Made by a program: the position numbers and the translations under genes. Source: Palsa-739 sp035532535 (GTDB taxonomy: Bacteria; Actinomycetota; Thermoleophilia; Gaiellales; Gaiellaceae). Taken from it: a stretch of 64,000 bases of DNA. The notes under the pieces are model-generated. The model was not told the DNA's origin. It ran no database searches and worked only from the letters and a program-made list of their open reading frames with translations. Below, piece after piece: positions 1 through 7,172 of this stretch. Where the stretch lies: the NCBI GenBank assembly GCA_035532535.1, contig DATKQT010000032.1, positions 19,923 to 83,922 on the forward strand, written 5' to 3'. The first letter of the stretch is position 1. Every line of letters begins with the position of its first letter.

Positions 1-161
1 AGGTCTCCCTCGACGATCTCGCCCTCGTTTCCCTCCGTGCGGCCCCGGAAGTCGCGGCGCATCGGGTCGACCGGTTCCCATCCGATTCTCCGTGCGAGCT
101 CGGTTGCGCGCCGGCGGTATTCGTCCGCGTGCGGTGGCCCTGCGAGGTAGACGCGCTTCAC
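1..161 (-). CDS. Nucleoside 2-deoxyribosyltransferase-like protein (partial, N-terminal part)
   Basis: Only the first 53 codons are in the window; the gene runs off the left edge. The readable N-terminus MKRVYLAGPPHADEYRRRA fits the nucleoside 2-deoxyribosyltransferase family, whose first strand ends in YLAGP, and is followed by an E-L-A-R-R-I-G-W-E-P-V-D-P stretch typical of the alpha1/beta2 unit. Members cleave or exchange the N-glycosidic bond of deoxynucleosides or related nucleotides. The GTG start at 161 puts the strand motif right at the N-terminus as is usual; an ATG at 179 is the alternative and would overlap the queF start by two bases. It is transcribed divergently from queF. The family call rests on one motif and the fold pattern, so the exact substrate is unknown. 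Confidence 0.6.
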   Translation of the reverse strand, partial: MKRVYLAGPPHADEYRRRATELARRIGWEPVDPMRRDFRGRTEGNEGEIVEGD

Positions 162-177
162 GCGTACAGTGTCGCGC

Positions 178-540
178 ATGGAGTTCGTCGCGCTGGGACA
201 CGCGGGGAGCGAGCACTATGCCGGCCTCGAGACGTTCCCGAACCCCGGAGTGCGTGAGGTCGAGATGACGAGCGACGAGCTCACGGCCGTCTGCCCGATC
301 ACGGCGCAGCCCGACTTCTACGTCGCGCGCATCGTCTATCGACCCGACAGCCTCTGCCTCGAGTCGAAGTCGCTGAAGCTCTATCTCGCCCGCTTCAGGA
401 ACGAAGGCGCCTTCGGCGAGGCGCTTGCGGTGCAGATCAGGGACGATGTCGCGGCCGCGCTGAAGCTCCAGGCCGCCGCGGTGACCGTGACGCTCACGCA
501 GAAGGCGCGTGGAGGCATCACGATCACCGCGACGGCGTAA
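178..540 (+). CDS. queF: NADPH-dependent 7-cyano-7-deazaguanine reductase (preQ1 synthase)
   Basis: QueF reduces the nitrile of preQ0 to the aminomethyl of preQ1 with two NADPH, in queuosine tRNA modification. The 120-residue protein has the catalytic cysteine in AVCPITAQPDFY (Cys39) and the acidic partner seven residues later (Asp46), the spacing seen in unimodular QueF. The family signature ESKSLKLYL is at residues 62-70, and the C-terminal ARGGITI strand matches the T-fold. It is shorter than the Bacillus subtilis enzyme (165 residues) because it stops right after that strand. The ATG at 178 is preceded by TACAGT at 165-170 with a 7-nt gap, so the mRNA is probably leaderless. No other queuosine gene is visible nearby. 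Confidence 0.93.
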   Translation: MEFVALGHAGSEHYAGLETFPNPGVREVEMTSDELTAVCPITAQPDFYVARIVYRPDSLCLESKSLKLYLARFRNEGAFGEALAVQIRDDVAAALKLQAAAVTVTLTQKARGGITITATA

Positions 541-546
541 TCAGGG

Positions 547-1044
547 TCAGCCTGCGAGCGTCGATCCGGTCTCGACGACCGACTTGAGGTCGTTGAGGAT
601 CCAGCTCCAGCCGCCGCCCATCCCGGGAGTGGAGCTCGTGACCATGACGAGCGTCTGCGGAGCGTTCTCGAGCTCGTGCAGGACGCGCAGCTTCGTCACG
701 CCGGCGCCGAACTCGGACAGCTCGAACGTCACGCGCGTCGGACCTTCGGCGTCGACCTCGAAGCCGAAGTGCGGCTGGAAGGTCTGCACGAGCCTGCTCG
801 GCCTGTCCACCTCGAGGATCTCGCCGTCGACGACGACATCTCCCTGCCAGCCGCCCGCCTTCATCCCCTCGGACGGGAGCTGCTTGTACGAGCCGCCCGC
901 CCGCAGGTCGATCTCGAGCGGGCACTGGTAGCCGTACTTCGTTGCCCACTCGGGCGACGTGAGTGCATCCCACACGGTCTCCCGCGGCGCCTTGATGAAC
1001 ACCTCGTAGACGTGCGTCGTTCCGGTCTCGGTCATCGTGCTCAT
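547..1044 (-). CDS. SRPBCC/AHSA1-domain protein
   Basis: This 165-residue protein has the START-like SRPBCC fold of the AHSA1 (activator of Hsp90 ATPase homologue 1-like) group: an N-terminal VYEVFIKAPRETVWDALTSP strand-helix unit, a central G-G-S-Y-K-Q and G-E-I-L-E-V-D-R-P-S-R-L-V-Q-T segment, and a C-terminal helix containing GGGWSWILNDLKS. Bacterial members bind hydrophobic ligands; the ligand here cannot be read from sequence. It overlaps the upstream ArsR-type regulator by 4 bases (ATGA), so the two are translationally coupled. ArsR-SRPBCC pairs are a very common bacterial module in which the regulator controls the pair. Confidence 0.85.
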   Translation of the reverse strand: MSTMTETGTTHVYEVFIKAPRETVWDALTSPEWATKYGYQCPLEIDLRAGGSYKQLPSEGMKAGGWQGDVVVDGEILEVDRPSRLVQTFQPHFGFEVDAEGPTRVTFELSEFGAGVTKLRVLHELENAPQTLVMVTSSTPGMGGGWSWILNDLKSVVETGSTLAG

Positions 1045-1361
1045 GCAGTCTCCTCCAATTCGTGCTTGAGATTCGCGAGCGCCGCTACGCGGTGCTCCGT
1101 GTACTTGTCGATCCAGCGGTCGTGGACGAGGCGGATCGGAACCGGGTTGAGGTAGTGGAACTTCTCCCGGCCTTCCCGCCGCGTGACGACGAGCCCGGCG
1201 TCCTCGAGCACGCGCAGGTGCTTCATGACCCCGAAGCGCGTCATCTCCAGCTCCGACTCGAGCTCGGTGAGCGTGCGGCCGTCGCGCTCGAAGAGCCGGT
1301 CGAGGAGGTGCCTGCGCGTGGGATCCGCCAGAGCCTTGAAGATGCGGTCGTCGTCATCCAC
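1041..1361 (-). CDS. ArsR-family transcriptional regulator
   Basis: A small winged-helix protein of about 106 residues beginning MDDDDRIFKALADPTRRHL, the classic ArsR opening (DPTRR followed by helix 2). The recognition region TRFGVMKHLRVLEDAGLV is followed by the wing containing RREGREKFHYLNP. No cysteine metal-binding motif is present, as in other SRPBCC-linked ArsR proteins. I prefer the GTG at 1361 because it fits the family N-terminus; a GTG at 1391 is also open and would begin at the edge of the 16-bp palindrome between this gene and the divergent gene. It overlaps the SRPBCC gene by 4 bases and probably represses its own transcription through that palindrome. Confidence 0.85.
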   Translation of the reverse strand: MDDDDRIFKALADPTRRHLLDRLFERDGRTLTELESELEMTRFGVMKHLRVLEDAGLVVTRREGREKFHYLNPVPIRLVHDRWIDKYTEHRVAALANLKHELEETA

Positions 1362-1375
1362 GAACAGGAGAATAG

Positions 1376-1391
1376 GTGACCGAACGGTCAC
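1376..1391. promoter_or_regulatory. Palindrome in the divergent ArsR / OCD intergenic region (putative operator)
   Basis: GTGACCGAACGGTCAC is a perfect 7+2+7 inverted repeat. It lies just upstream of the preferred ArsR start and covers the first codons of the divergent cyclodeaminase-like gene. Its symmetry and position between divergent genes fit an ArsR operator; binding is inferred. Confidence 0.5.
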
Positions 1392-2317
1392 ATGTCAAGC
1401 CGCTCTTCTTGACCGAGAACGAGGTGGCCGAGCTGCTCCCGCCTGCCGCCGCGGTCGAGGCGATCGAGGCGTGCTTCGGCCGCATGGCGCGCGGCGCGGT
1501 CGAGAACAGGCCGCGCTACCGCCTGCCGCTCGAGCACGGCGCGCTCGCGGTGATGGCGGCGTCCGATCTCGAGCTTGGATACGCCGGTGCGAAGGTGTAC
1601 TCCGGGATGCGCGAGGGCGCCCGCTTCGTCGTCCTCCTCTTTCGCACCGACCGGCCGGAGCTCGTCGCGGTCATCGACGCGGACAAGCTGGGCCAGCTCC
1701 GGACGGGGGCGGCGAGCGCGGTCGCCGCGAAGTATCTCGCGCGCCCGCGAGCGGCGAGCCTCGGCGTCATCGGCTGCGGGTGGCAGGCGCAGTCGCAGGT
1801 GGCATGCATCCGCGCGGCGGTCCCCGGCATCGAGCGCGTCGTCGCGTACTGCCGAACCGAGGAATCGCTGCGTGCGTTCTGCGAGGAGAACGGCGCCGAG
1901 CCGGGAGAGGCCGCGCGCGACGCCGCCGAGTGCGATGTCGTGGTCACCGTGACGGGCTCGCCCGATCCCGTCCTGCGCGGCGAGTGGCTTCAGCCGGGCG
2001 CGCTCGTGTGCGCGGTCGGCGCGAACGACGGGCGGCGGCGCGAGCTCGACAACGTCGTCCTCGAGCGTGCGACCTTCGTGTGCTGCGACTCGCTCGACGA
2101 TGCGCGGCTCGAGTCGGCCGATCTGATCGAGCCGGTCGCGTCCGGCGTCCTCGATTGGCTCGAGGTGCACGAGCTCCAGGAGGTCGTCGCAGGCGAGGTT
2201 CCCGGCAGGCAGGCGGACGACGACATCGTCGTCTTCAAGTCCAATGGGCTCGCGGCCTGGGACGTCGCCGCCGCGGCCGCGGTGGTCGCTAGTGCTGCTC
2301 GCCGAGAGCGTGGATGA
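1376..2317 (+). CDS. Ornithine cyclodeaminase / mu-crystallin family NAD(P)-binding protein
   Basis: The 313-residue protein has the two-part OCD/mu-crystallin layout. The N-terminal substrate domain contains GYAGAKVYSG and the conserved IDADKLGQLRTGAASAVAAK, followed by a Rossmann domain opening with SLGVIGCGWQAQSQ near residue 130. Family members include ornithine cyclodeaminase, alanine and ketimine reductases, and opine-type enzymes, so the substrate cannot be assigned. The GTG start at 1376 follows AGGAG at 1366-1370 with 5 bases between. The last 29 bases overlap the convergent small gene that ends at 2289. There is no pathway context for ornithine metabolism nearby. Confidence 0.82.
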   Translation: MTERSHVKPLFLTENEVAELLPPAAAVEAIEACFGRMARGAVENRPRYRLPLEHGALAVMAASDLELGYAGAKVYSGMREGARFVVLLFRTDRPELVAVIDADKLGQLRTGAASAVAAKYLARPRAASLGVIGCGWQAQSQVACIRAAVPGIERVVAYCRTEESLRAFCEENGAEPGEAARDAAECDVVVTVTGSPDPVLRGEWLQPGALVCAVGANDGRRRELDNVVLERATFVCCDSLDDARLESADLIEPVASGVLDWLEVHELQEVVAGEVPGRQADDDIVVFKSNGLAAWDVAAAAAVVASAARRERG

Positions 2318-2513
2318 CGTCCGCCCGCGAGAGCATCCGCTTCTGCTGTTCGGGGCTCAGACGGTTCTTGACGTACGGATCCTCGAGGATCTCGTCGACG
2401 CGGCGGCCCGCGCCGTGCTCGCGGAGGAGATAGGCGACCACCGCTTCCTCCATCCGCGACCGCGCGAACAGGAACGAGAACGGATTCCGCCAAAAACGGG
2501 CCAGCCTCGGCAT
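2289..2513 (-). CDS. Small conserved-looking hypothetical protein (74 aa)
   Basis: I do not recognise the family. The protein starts MPRLARFWRNPFSFLFARSR and continues with a helical segment of mixed charge (RMEEAVVAYLLREHGAGRR, then a D-E-I-L-E-D-P-Y-V-K motif and S-P-E-Q-Q-K-R-M-L). It has no membrane segment or signal peptide. The regular helical amphipathic pattern, normal codon bias and clean start and stop argue that it is coding. Its 3' end overlaps the cyclodeaminase-like gene by 29 bases on the opposite strand, and its start faces the next plus-strand gene across about 25 bases. Confidence 0.6.
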   Translation of the reverse strand: MPRLARFWRNPFSFLFARSRMEEAVVAYLLREHGAGRRVDEILEDPYVKNRLSPEQQKRMLSRADVIHALGEQH

Positions 2514-2537
2514 GCGAGCGATTGTATAGTCGGGCTT

Positions 2538-2885
2538 GTGCAGGTTTCGACCGACCGCGGCAGGTTCGCGGAGCGGGTGCTCCACGGTGTGGACGACGCC
2601 GGAAACGACGAGCGCGTCGTCATCTGGATCGAGCGCAAAGCGGGCGCGATCTGGGCGGTCGGCCGTGCGGTCAACGCGCAGCACCGCAACGATCACGCGC
2701 CGCGGCCTGACGACTACATCTTCGAGGGGTACGAGCTCGAGGATGCGCTCGAGCAGGCGAACGCCGCGCTGGAGGACGACCTGACCGTGTCGGAGGCGGA
2801 CGGCCGGGCCGAGCACCTGCGGCCCTTCACCCGCGACGAGCTGTTGAAGCCGCTCGAAGCATGGTTCTTCGGGCGCACGGCATAG
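2538..2885 (+). CDS. Hypothetical protein (115 aa)
   Basis: Unrecognised small cytoplasmic protein. It opens MQVSTDRGRFAERVLHGVDD, has a beta-rich first half (ERVVIWIERKAGAIWAVGRA) and an acidic helical second half ending LLKPLEAWFFGRTA. The GTG start at 2538 is chosen because TATAGT at 2525-2530 lies 7 bases upstream, a textbook leaderless arrangement for this genome. It is followed 23 bases later by mqnD, but mqnD has its own -10-like element. Function unknown. Confidence 0.65.
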   Translation: MQVSTDRGRFAERVLHGVDDAGNDERVVIWIERKAGAIWAVGRAVNAQHRNDHAPRPDDYIFEGYELEDALEQANAALEDDLTVSEADGRAEHLRPFTRDELLKPLEAWFFGRTA

Positions 2886-2908
2886 CGCATCGTCGATAGT
2901 TCGCACCC

Positions 2909-3721
2909 ATGTTGGTGCGCGTGGGCTTCAGCGCCGATCCGGACGATGCCTTCATGTTCTGGGGGCTCGCCTCGGGAACCGTCGATCGCCGCGGCTTCGA
3001 GTTCGAGCCCGTGATCGCCGACATCCAGAGCCTCAACGAATGGTCGCTCGAGAGCCGGCTCGAAGTCACCGCGATGTCGGCCGCGACCTACCCGCTCGTG
3101 CACGAGCGCTACGCGTTGCTTCCGCACGGGGCGAGCTTCGGCTCGGGCTACGGGCCGATCGTCGTTGCGCGCGAGAAGCTGTCGCTCGACGAGCTCCGGA
3201 ACGAGGAGATCGTCGTCCCCGGCAAGCTCACGACGGCGTTCCTCGTCCTCCAGCTCGCGCTCGGCGGCGAGTTCGCCTGCCGCGTCATGCCGTTCGATCA
3301 GATCCTCGACGAGGTCGCGTCCGGCCGCTCGCGCGTCGGACTCGTCATCCACGAGGGGCAGCTCACGTATGCCGACTCCGGCGTTGCGAAGTGCCTCGAC
3401 CTCGGAGAGTGGTGGCTGCTCGAGACGGGATTGCCGCTCCCGCTCGGCGTGAACACCGTCCGCCGCGACCTTGGCGCCGACGGTATGCGTGAGGTCTCGG
3501 CGATCCTGCGCGAGTCGATCGACGCCGGGCTCGCGCACCGCGACGAGGCGCTCGAGTACGCACTCGGTTTCGGTCGCGGGCTCGACGACGTGCGCGGCGA
3601 CCGCTTCATCGAGATGTACGTGAACGACCTGACGCTCGACTACGGCGACGAAGGTCGCCAGGCGGTGCGCGAGCTCATGGAGCGGGCGCACGCGGGCATT
3701 CAGGTTCAATGGATCGAGTGA
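2909..3721 (+). CDS. mqnD: 1,4-dihydroxy-6-naphthoate synthase (futalosine pathway)
   Basis: MqnD converts cyclic dehypoxanthine futalosine to 1,4-dihydroxy-6-naphthoate in the alternative menaquinone route. The 270-residue protein has the periplasmic-binding-protein-like fold: N-terminal VRVGFSADPDDAFMFWGLAS corresponds to the family GFSPCPNDTF region, and VIHEGQLTYADSG carries the active-site H-x-GQLTY motif. The other pathway genes mqnE, mqnA and mqnC are at 41.4-44.3 kb, which supports this assignment over a generic substrate-binding protein. GATAGT at 2895-2900 sits 8 bases before the ATG, suggesting a leaderless message. The end overlaps the thiolase start by 13 bases. Confidence 0.87.
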   Translation: MLVRVGFSADPDDAFMFWGLASGTVDRRGFEFEPVIADIQSLNEWSLESRLEVTAMSAATYPLVHERYALLPHGASFGSGYGPIVVAREKLSLDELRNEEIVVPGKLTTAFLVLQLALGGEFACRVMPFDQILDEVASGRSRVGLVIHEGQLTYADSGVAKCLDLGEWWLLETGLPLPLGVNTVRRDLGADGMREVSAILRESIDAGLAHRDEALEYALGFGRGLDDVRGDRFIEMYVNDLTLDYGDEGRQAVRELMERAHAGIQVQWIE

Positions 3722-4890
3722 ACCGCGCGGTCATCGTTTCCGGCGTGCGTACGCCGATCGGGCGCTACGGCGGCGCGCTCTCCGGTGAGCGGCCGGACGA
3801 TCTCGCCGGCCTCGTGATCGCCGAGGCCGTTGCGCGCTCGGGTGTCGATGCGAACGAGATCGAGGACGTCTACTTCGGGTGCGCGAACCAGGCGGGTGAG
3901 GACAATCGCAACGTCGCGCGCATGGGTGCCCTCCTCGCAGGGCTGCCGCAGTCGGTCGCGGGCGTCACCGTCAACCGCTTGTGTGCGTCGGGCCTGTCGG
4001 CGGTCGCTGCTGCCTGCCACGCGGTGATGGCCGGTGACGGCGACCTGTTCGTCGCAGGCGGCGTCGAGTCGATGTCGCGGGCGCCGTACGCGTTCGCGAA
4101 GCCGGACAAGGCATTCCCGCGCGGCAACGTCACCGTCTACGACACGCACCTCGGCTGGCGGTTCCCGAACCCGAAGATGGAGGCCATGTTCCCGCTCGAG
4201 TCGATGGGCGAGACGGGCGAGAACGTCGCCGAGCAGTACGGCGTCTCGCGCGAGGATCAGGACGCGTTCGCACTTGCGTCGCAGCAGCGCTGGGCGGCCG
4301 CCGCAGAGGCGGGCCGCTTCGACGACGAGTTGATCCCGGTCGGCGACGTCGTGCGCGACGAGCATCCGCGGCCGGATACGACACTGGAGAAGCTCGCGGC
4401 GCTGAAGCCCGCGTTCCGCGCGAGCGGCACCGTCACTGCCGGCAATTCGTCCGGCATCAACGACGGCGCGGCGGCGCTCGTGATCGCCTCGGAGGAGCGT
4501 GCGCGTGCGCTCGGCGTTGAGCCGCTCGGGACGTTCGTCGGCAGCGCGGTGGCCGGTGTCGACCCGCGCGTCATGGGCGTCGGCCCCATCCCCGCGGTGC
4601 GCAAGCTGCTCGAACGCGCGGGCGTCGACCTCGCGGCGCTCGACCTCGTCGAGCTGAACGAGGCGTTCGCATCGCAGAGCCTCGCCGTGATTCGAGAGCT
4701 TGGCCTCGACCCGGCGAAGGTGAACGTCAACGGCGGCGCGATCGCGGTCGGCCACCCGCTCGGCATGAGCGGCGCGCGTCTCGTCGTCTCGCTCCTGCAC
4801 GAGCTCCGCCGCCGCGGCGGCCGCTACGGCCTCGCGACGCTGTGCGTCGGCGTCGGCCAGGGGCAAGCAGCGCTGTTCGAGCGCGCCTAA
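3709..4890 (+). CDS. Acetyl-CoA C-acyltransferase (thiolase)
   Basis: A full-length 393-residue type II thiolase. It has the nucleophilic cysteine in NRLCASGLSA (Cys92), the GGVESMSRAPY loop, the catalytic histidine in GHPLGMSGAR and the second cysteine in TLCVGVGQGQA. It would cleave 3-oxoacyl-CoA to acetyl-CoA plus a shortened acyl-CoA, or run in reverse. Closest in character to 3-oxoadipyl-CoA / 3-oxoacyl-CoA thiolases, so it could serve the last step of phenylacetate degradation encoded a few kb away, but that is inference. Its start overlaps mqnD by 13 bases, and its stop codon overlaps the stop of the convergent downstream gene by 3 bases. Confidence 0.92.
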   Translation: MDRVNRAVIVSGVRTPIGRYGGALSGERPDDLAGLVIAEAVARSGVDANEIEDVYFGCANQAGEDNRNVARMGALLAGLPQSVAGVTVNRLCASGLSAVAAACHAVMAGDGDLFVAGGVESMSRAPYAFAKPDKAFPRGNVTVYDTHLGWRFPNPKMEAMFPLESMGETGENVAEQYGVSREDQDAFALASQQRWAAAAEAGRFDDELIPVGDVVRDEHPRPDTTLEKLAALKPAFRASGTVTAGNSSGINDGAAALVIASEERARALGVEPLGTFVGSAVAGVDPRVMGVGPIPAVRKLLERAGVDLAALDLVELNEAFASQSLAVIRELGLDPAKVNVNGGAIAVGHPLGMSGARLVVSLLHELRRRGGRYGLATLCVGVGQGQAALFERA

Positions 4891-5147
4891 CCGACGGGAG
4901 GTCTGATGTAGATCACGTTTTCGTGCTTGATGGGCACGAAGAACGCGCCGATGTTCATGATCAGCTCCTCGACCGTGGAGAAGACCTCGCCGTCGCCGTC
5001 CTGGTTTGGGACGACGATGCCGACCTCGTTCTCCGGTTCGGCGGCGATCCCGTGGTCGCGGAGGAGCGCCAGGAGCTGGTCGCGGTCGGGGATCCGTGCG
5101 GCTTCTACTTGAATCGTGCCCATTGGATCCAATACCTGACCTTTCAT
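4887..5147 (-). CDS. Hypothetical protein (86 aa)
   Basis: Unrecognised small protein. The convincing part begins MGTIQVEAARIPDRDQLLAL and includes a short alpha/beta pattern: a helix (RDQLLALLRDHG), a strand (EVGIVVPNQDG), a helix (STVEELIMNIG) and a final strand pair (FFVPIKHENVIYI). The ATG at 5147 adds eight residues; the ATG at 5123 would be the shorter alternative. The stop overlaps the thiolase stop tail to tail. It is divergent from the aldehyde dehydrogenase. No function can be assigned. Confidence 0.55.
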   Translation of the reverse strand: MKGQVLDPMGTIQVEAARIPDRDQLLALLRDHGIAAEPENEVGIVVPNQDGDGEVFSTVEELIMNIGAFFVPIKHENVIYIRPPVG

Positions 5148-5230
5148 CGATGTCGGCAAACGTTCAGGCCGTTCTCGGATCCAAGTGTGGCGACTCCGGC
5201 GGACGGGGTCAAGCGCTATTTTCCCCATTG

Positions 5231-6703
5231 ATGGCCGTCGCAACGGGCAACGATCGCGGGCTCTTCATCGGCGGCGAGACCGCCGAGGCCGCCTCCGGCG
5301 AGCTTCGGGACTTGATCGAGCCCGCTACAGGCGACCCGCTCGGCCGGGCCGCGATGGCCGGCGAGGCGGACGTCGACCGCGCGGTCGAGGCCGCCCGCGC
5401 AGCGCTCGACGGAGCCTGGGGGCGAACGCCGCCGACCGAGCGCGCACGCCTGCTCCAGGCCCTCGCCGACGCGATCCAGGCAAACCGCGGCGAGCTCGCC
5501 GAGCTCGAGTCGCGCAACGTCGGCAAGGCCATCTCGTCCGTGAAGGCGGAGGTCGCGGGCGCCGCCGAGAACTTCCGCTTCTTCGCCTCCGTCGTCGGCT
5601 CCATCGCCGGACGGTCGAATCCGATCGGCGGCTCGTTGCTCACGTACTCGCTCAAGGAGCCGGTCGGCGTCTGCGCGCAGATCGTCCCCTGGAACTACCC
5701 GCTGCTGATGGCGACGTGGAAGCTGTCGCCCGCGCTCGCCGCCGGCTGCGCCGTCGTGCTCAAGCCCGACCCGCAGACGCCGCTCAGCGTCCTGCGTCTC
5801 GCCGAGCTCGCGACCGAGGTCGGCTTCCCCGCCGGCGCGATCAACATCGTCCCCGGCGACGGGCCGACGACGGGCTCGTACCTCGTCAAGCATCCGGGCG
5901 TCGACAAGGTGGCGTTCACCGGCTCGACGAAGACGGGCGGCGAGATCATGCGGCTCTGCTCCGACCCGATCAAGCGCGTCACGCTCGAGCTCGGCGGGAA
6001 GAGCCCGAACCTCGTCTTCGCGGACGCGGACCTCGACGACGCGATCCCGAGCTCCGTGTGGTCGATCTACTACGCCGCCGGACAGAGCTGCGAGGCGCGC
6101 TCGCGCGTCCTCGTCGAAGCGTCGATCTACGACGACTTCGTCTCACGCTTCGCCGGGTACGTCCGGCAGCTCAAGGTTGGCGACCCGCTCGACCCGGAGA
6201 CGCAGATCGGCTCGCTCATCTCGACCGCACACCGCGACCGCGTGCACGGCTTCGTCGAGCGCGGACGCGAAGAAGGTGTGGAGGTCGTCGCCGGCGGAGG
6301 CCCGACCGATGGCAAGGGCGCGTTCTACCAGCCGACGGTCCTCGCGGGCGTGACGAACGAGATGGCCGTCGCGCAGGAGGAGATCTTCGGGCCGGTCGTC
6401 GTCGCGATTCCGTTCGAGGACGAGGCAGATGCGATCCGCATCGCAAACGACGTGAAGTACGGCCTGTTCGCCACCGTGTGGACGGGCGATCCGGCGCGCG
6501 GACACCGCGTCGCGCGCGCGATCCAGGCGGGCATGGTCGGCATCAACACGCCGTACACCGCGTTTCCGGGGATCCCGTTCGGCGGGTACAAGCAGTCCGG
6601 CTTCGGTCGCGAGCTCTCGATCGACACGCTCGAGCTCTACCTCGAGACGAAGGGCGTCCTCGTCTCCACGAGCCCGAAGCCGTCCAATCCGTTCCGCCTG
6701 TAG
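5231..6703 (+). CDS. NAD(P)-dependent aldehyde dehydrogenase
   Basis: A complete 490-residue ALDH-superfamily enzyme oxidising an aldehyde to the acid. Diagnostic motifs are PWNYP in the cofactor domain, the VAFTGSTKTGG turn, ELGGKSPN with the general-base glutamate, AAGQSCEARSRV with the catalytic cysteine, and EEIFGPVV. It resembles betaine-, phenylacetaldehyde- or aminobutyraldehyde-type dehydrogenases; it is not the bifunctional PaaZ, which is about 680 residues and has a hydratase domain. Neighbouring thiolase and paa genes make an aromatic aldehyde substrate possible but unproven. TATTTT at 5217-5222 lies 8 bases before the ATG (leaderless promoter pattern). The gene ends 3 bases short of the convergent YdcZ-like gene. 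Confidence 0.93.
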   Translation: MAVATGNDRGLFIGGETAEAASGELRDLIEPATGDPLGRAAMAGEADVDRAVEAARAALDGAWGRTPPTERARLLQALADAIQANRGELAELESRNVGKAISSVKAEVAGAAENFRFFASVVGSIAGRSNPIGGSLLTYSLKEPVGVCAQIVPWNYPLLMATWKLSPALAAGCAVVLKPDPQTPLSVLRLAELATEVGFPAGAINIVPGDGPTTGSYLVKHPGVDKVAFTGSTKTGGEIMRLCSDPIKRVTLELGGKSPNLVFADADLDDAIPSSVWSIYYAAGQSCEARSRVLVEASIYDDFVSRFAGYVRQLKVGDPLDPETQIGSLISTAHRDRVHGFVERGREEGVEVVAGGGPTDGKGAFYQPTVLAGVTNEMAVAQEEIFGPVVVAIPFEDEADAIRIANDVKYGLFATVWTGDPARGHRVARAIQAGMVGINTPYTAFPGIPFGGYKQSGFGRELSIDTLELYLETKGVLVSTSPKPSNPFRL

Positions 6704-6706
6704 TCG

Positions 6707-7159
6707 CTATTTGCGGAGGGACAGCGCCGCGCCGACCGCGAGCAGCACGATGCCCGCGAGACGCGGCCAGTGCAGCAGGATCTTCTGCGAGCCGAACAGG
6801 CCGAAGCGGTCGATCGCCGCGCCCATCGCCAGCTGGCCGGCGATGAGGATGCCGACCGTCGCCGTCACGCCGATGCGCGGGCCGGCGTACGTGACCGTGA
6901 AGATGATGAGGAGGCCGAGCAGGCCGCCGCTCAGCATCCACCACGGTTGGTGGAGCGCACGCTCGTAGCCGGTCACGCTGCGGCGCACGAGCAGCAGGCC
7001 GACGAACGCAAGCACGGCCGTCGCGAGCGTTGCAAAGCCGAGCGCCTCGCCGACGCCGATGCGCTCCCCCAAGCGGGACATCACGGCGACCTGCACCGAG
7101 CCTGCGAGACCGGCGGCGATCGCGAGCCCCGTTGCCAGCGTCCCTCCCGACACGCGCAT
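6707..7159 (-). CDS. DMT-superfamily membrane protein, YdcZ (DUF606) family
   Basis: A 150-residue integral membrane protein with about five hydrophobic helices, the size and layout of the YdcZ/DUF606 half-transporters of the drug/metabolite transporter superfamily. The signature region GILIAGQLAMGAAIDRFGLF is intact. The substrate is unknown for the family. Its ATG at 7159 lies only 13 bases from the divergent paaK start, so the two genes must share a very compact bidirectional control region. Confidence 0.85.
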   Translation of the reverse strand: MRVSGGTLATGLAIAAGLAGSVQVAVMSRLGERIGVGEALGFATLATAVLAFVGLLLVRRSVTGYERALHQPWWMLSGGLLGLLIIFTVTYAGPRIGVTATVGILIAGQLAMGAAIDRFGLFGSQKILLHWPRLAGIVLLAVGAALSLRK

Positions 7160-7172
7160 AACCTACAACGCT

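Noticed and set aside
5231..6703. Aldehyde dehydrogenase as PaaZ
   Set aside because: It has only the ALDH domain (490 residues); the MaoC-like hydratase domain of PaaZ is absent.
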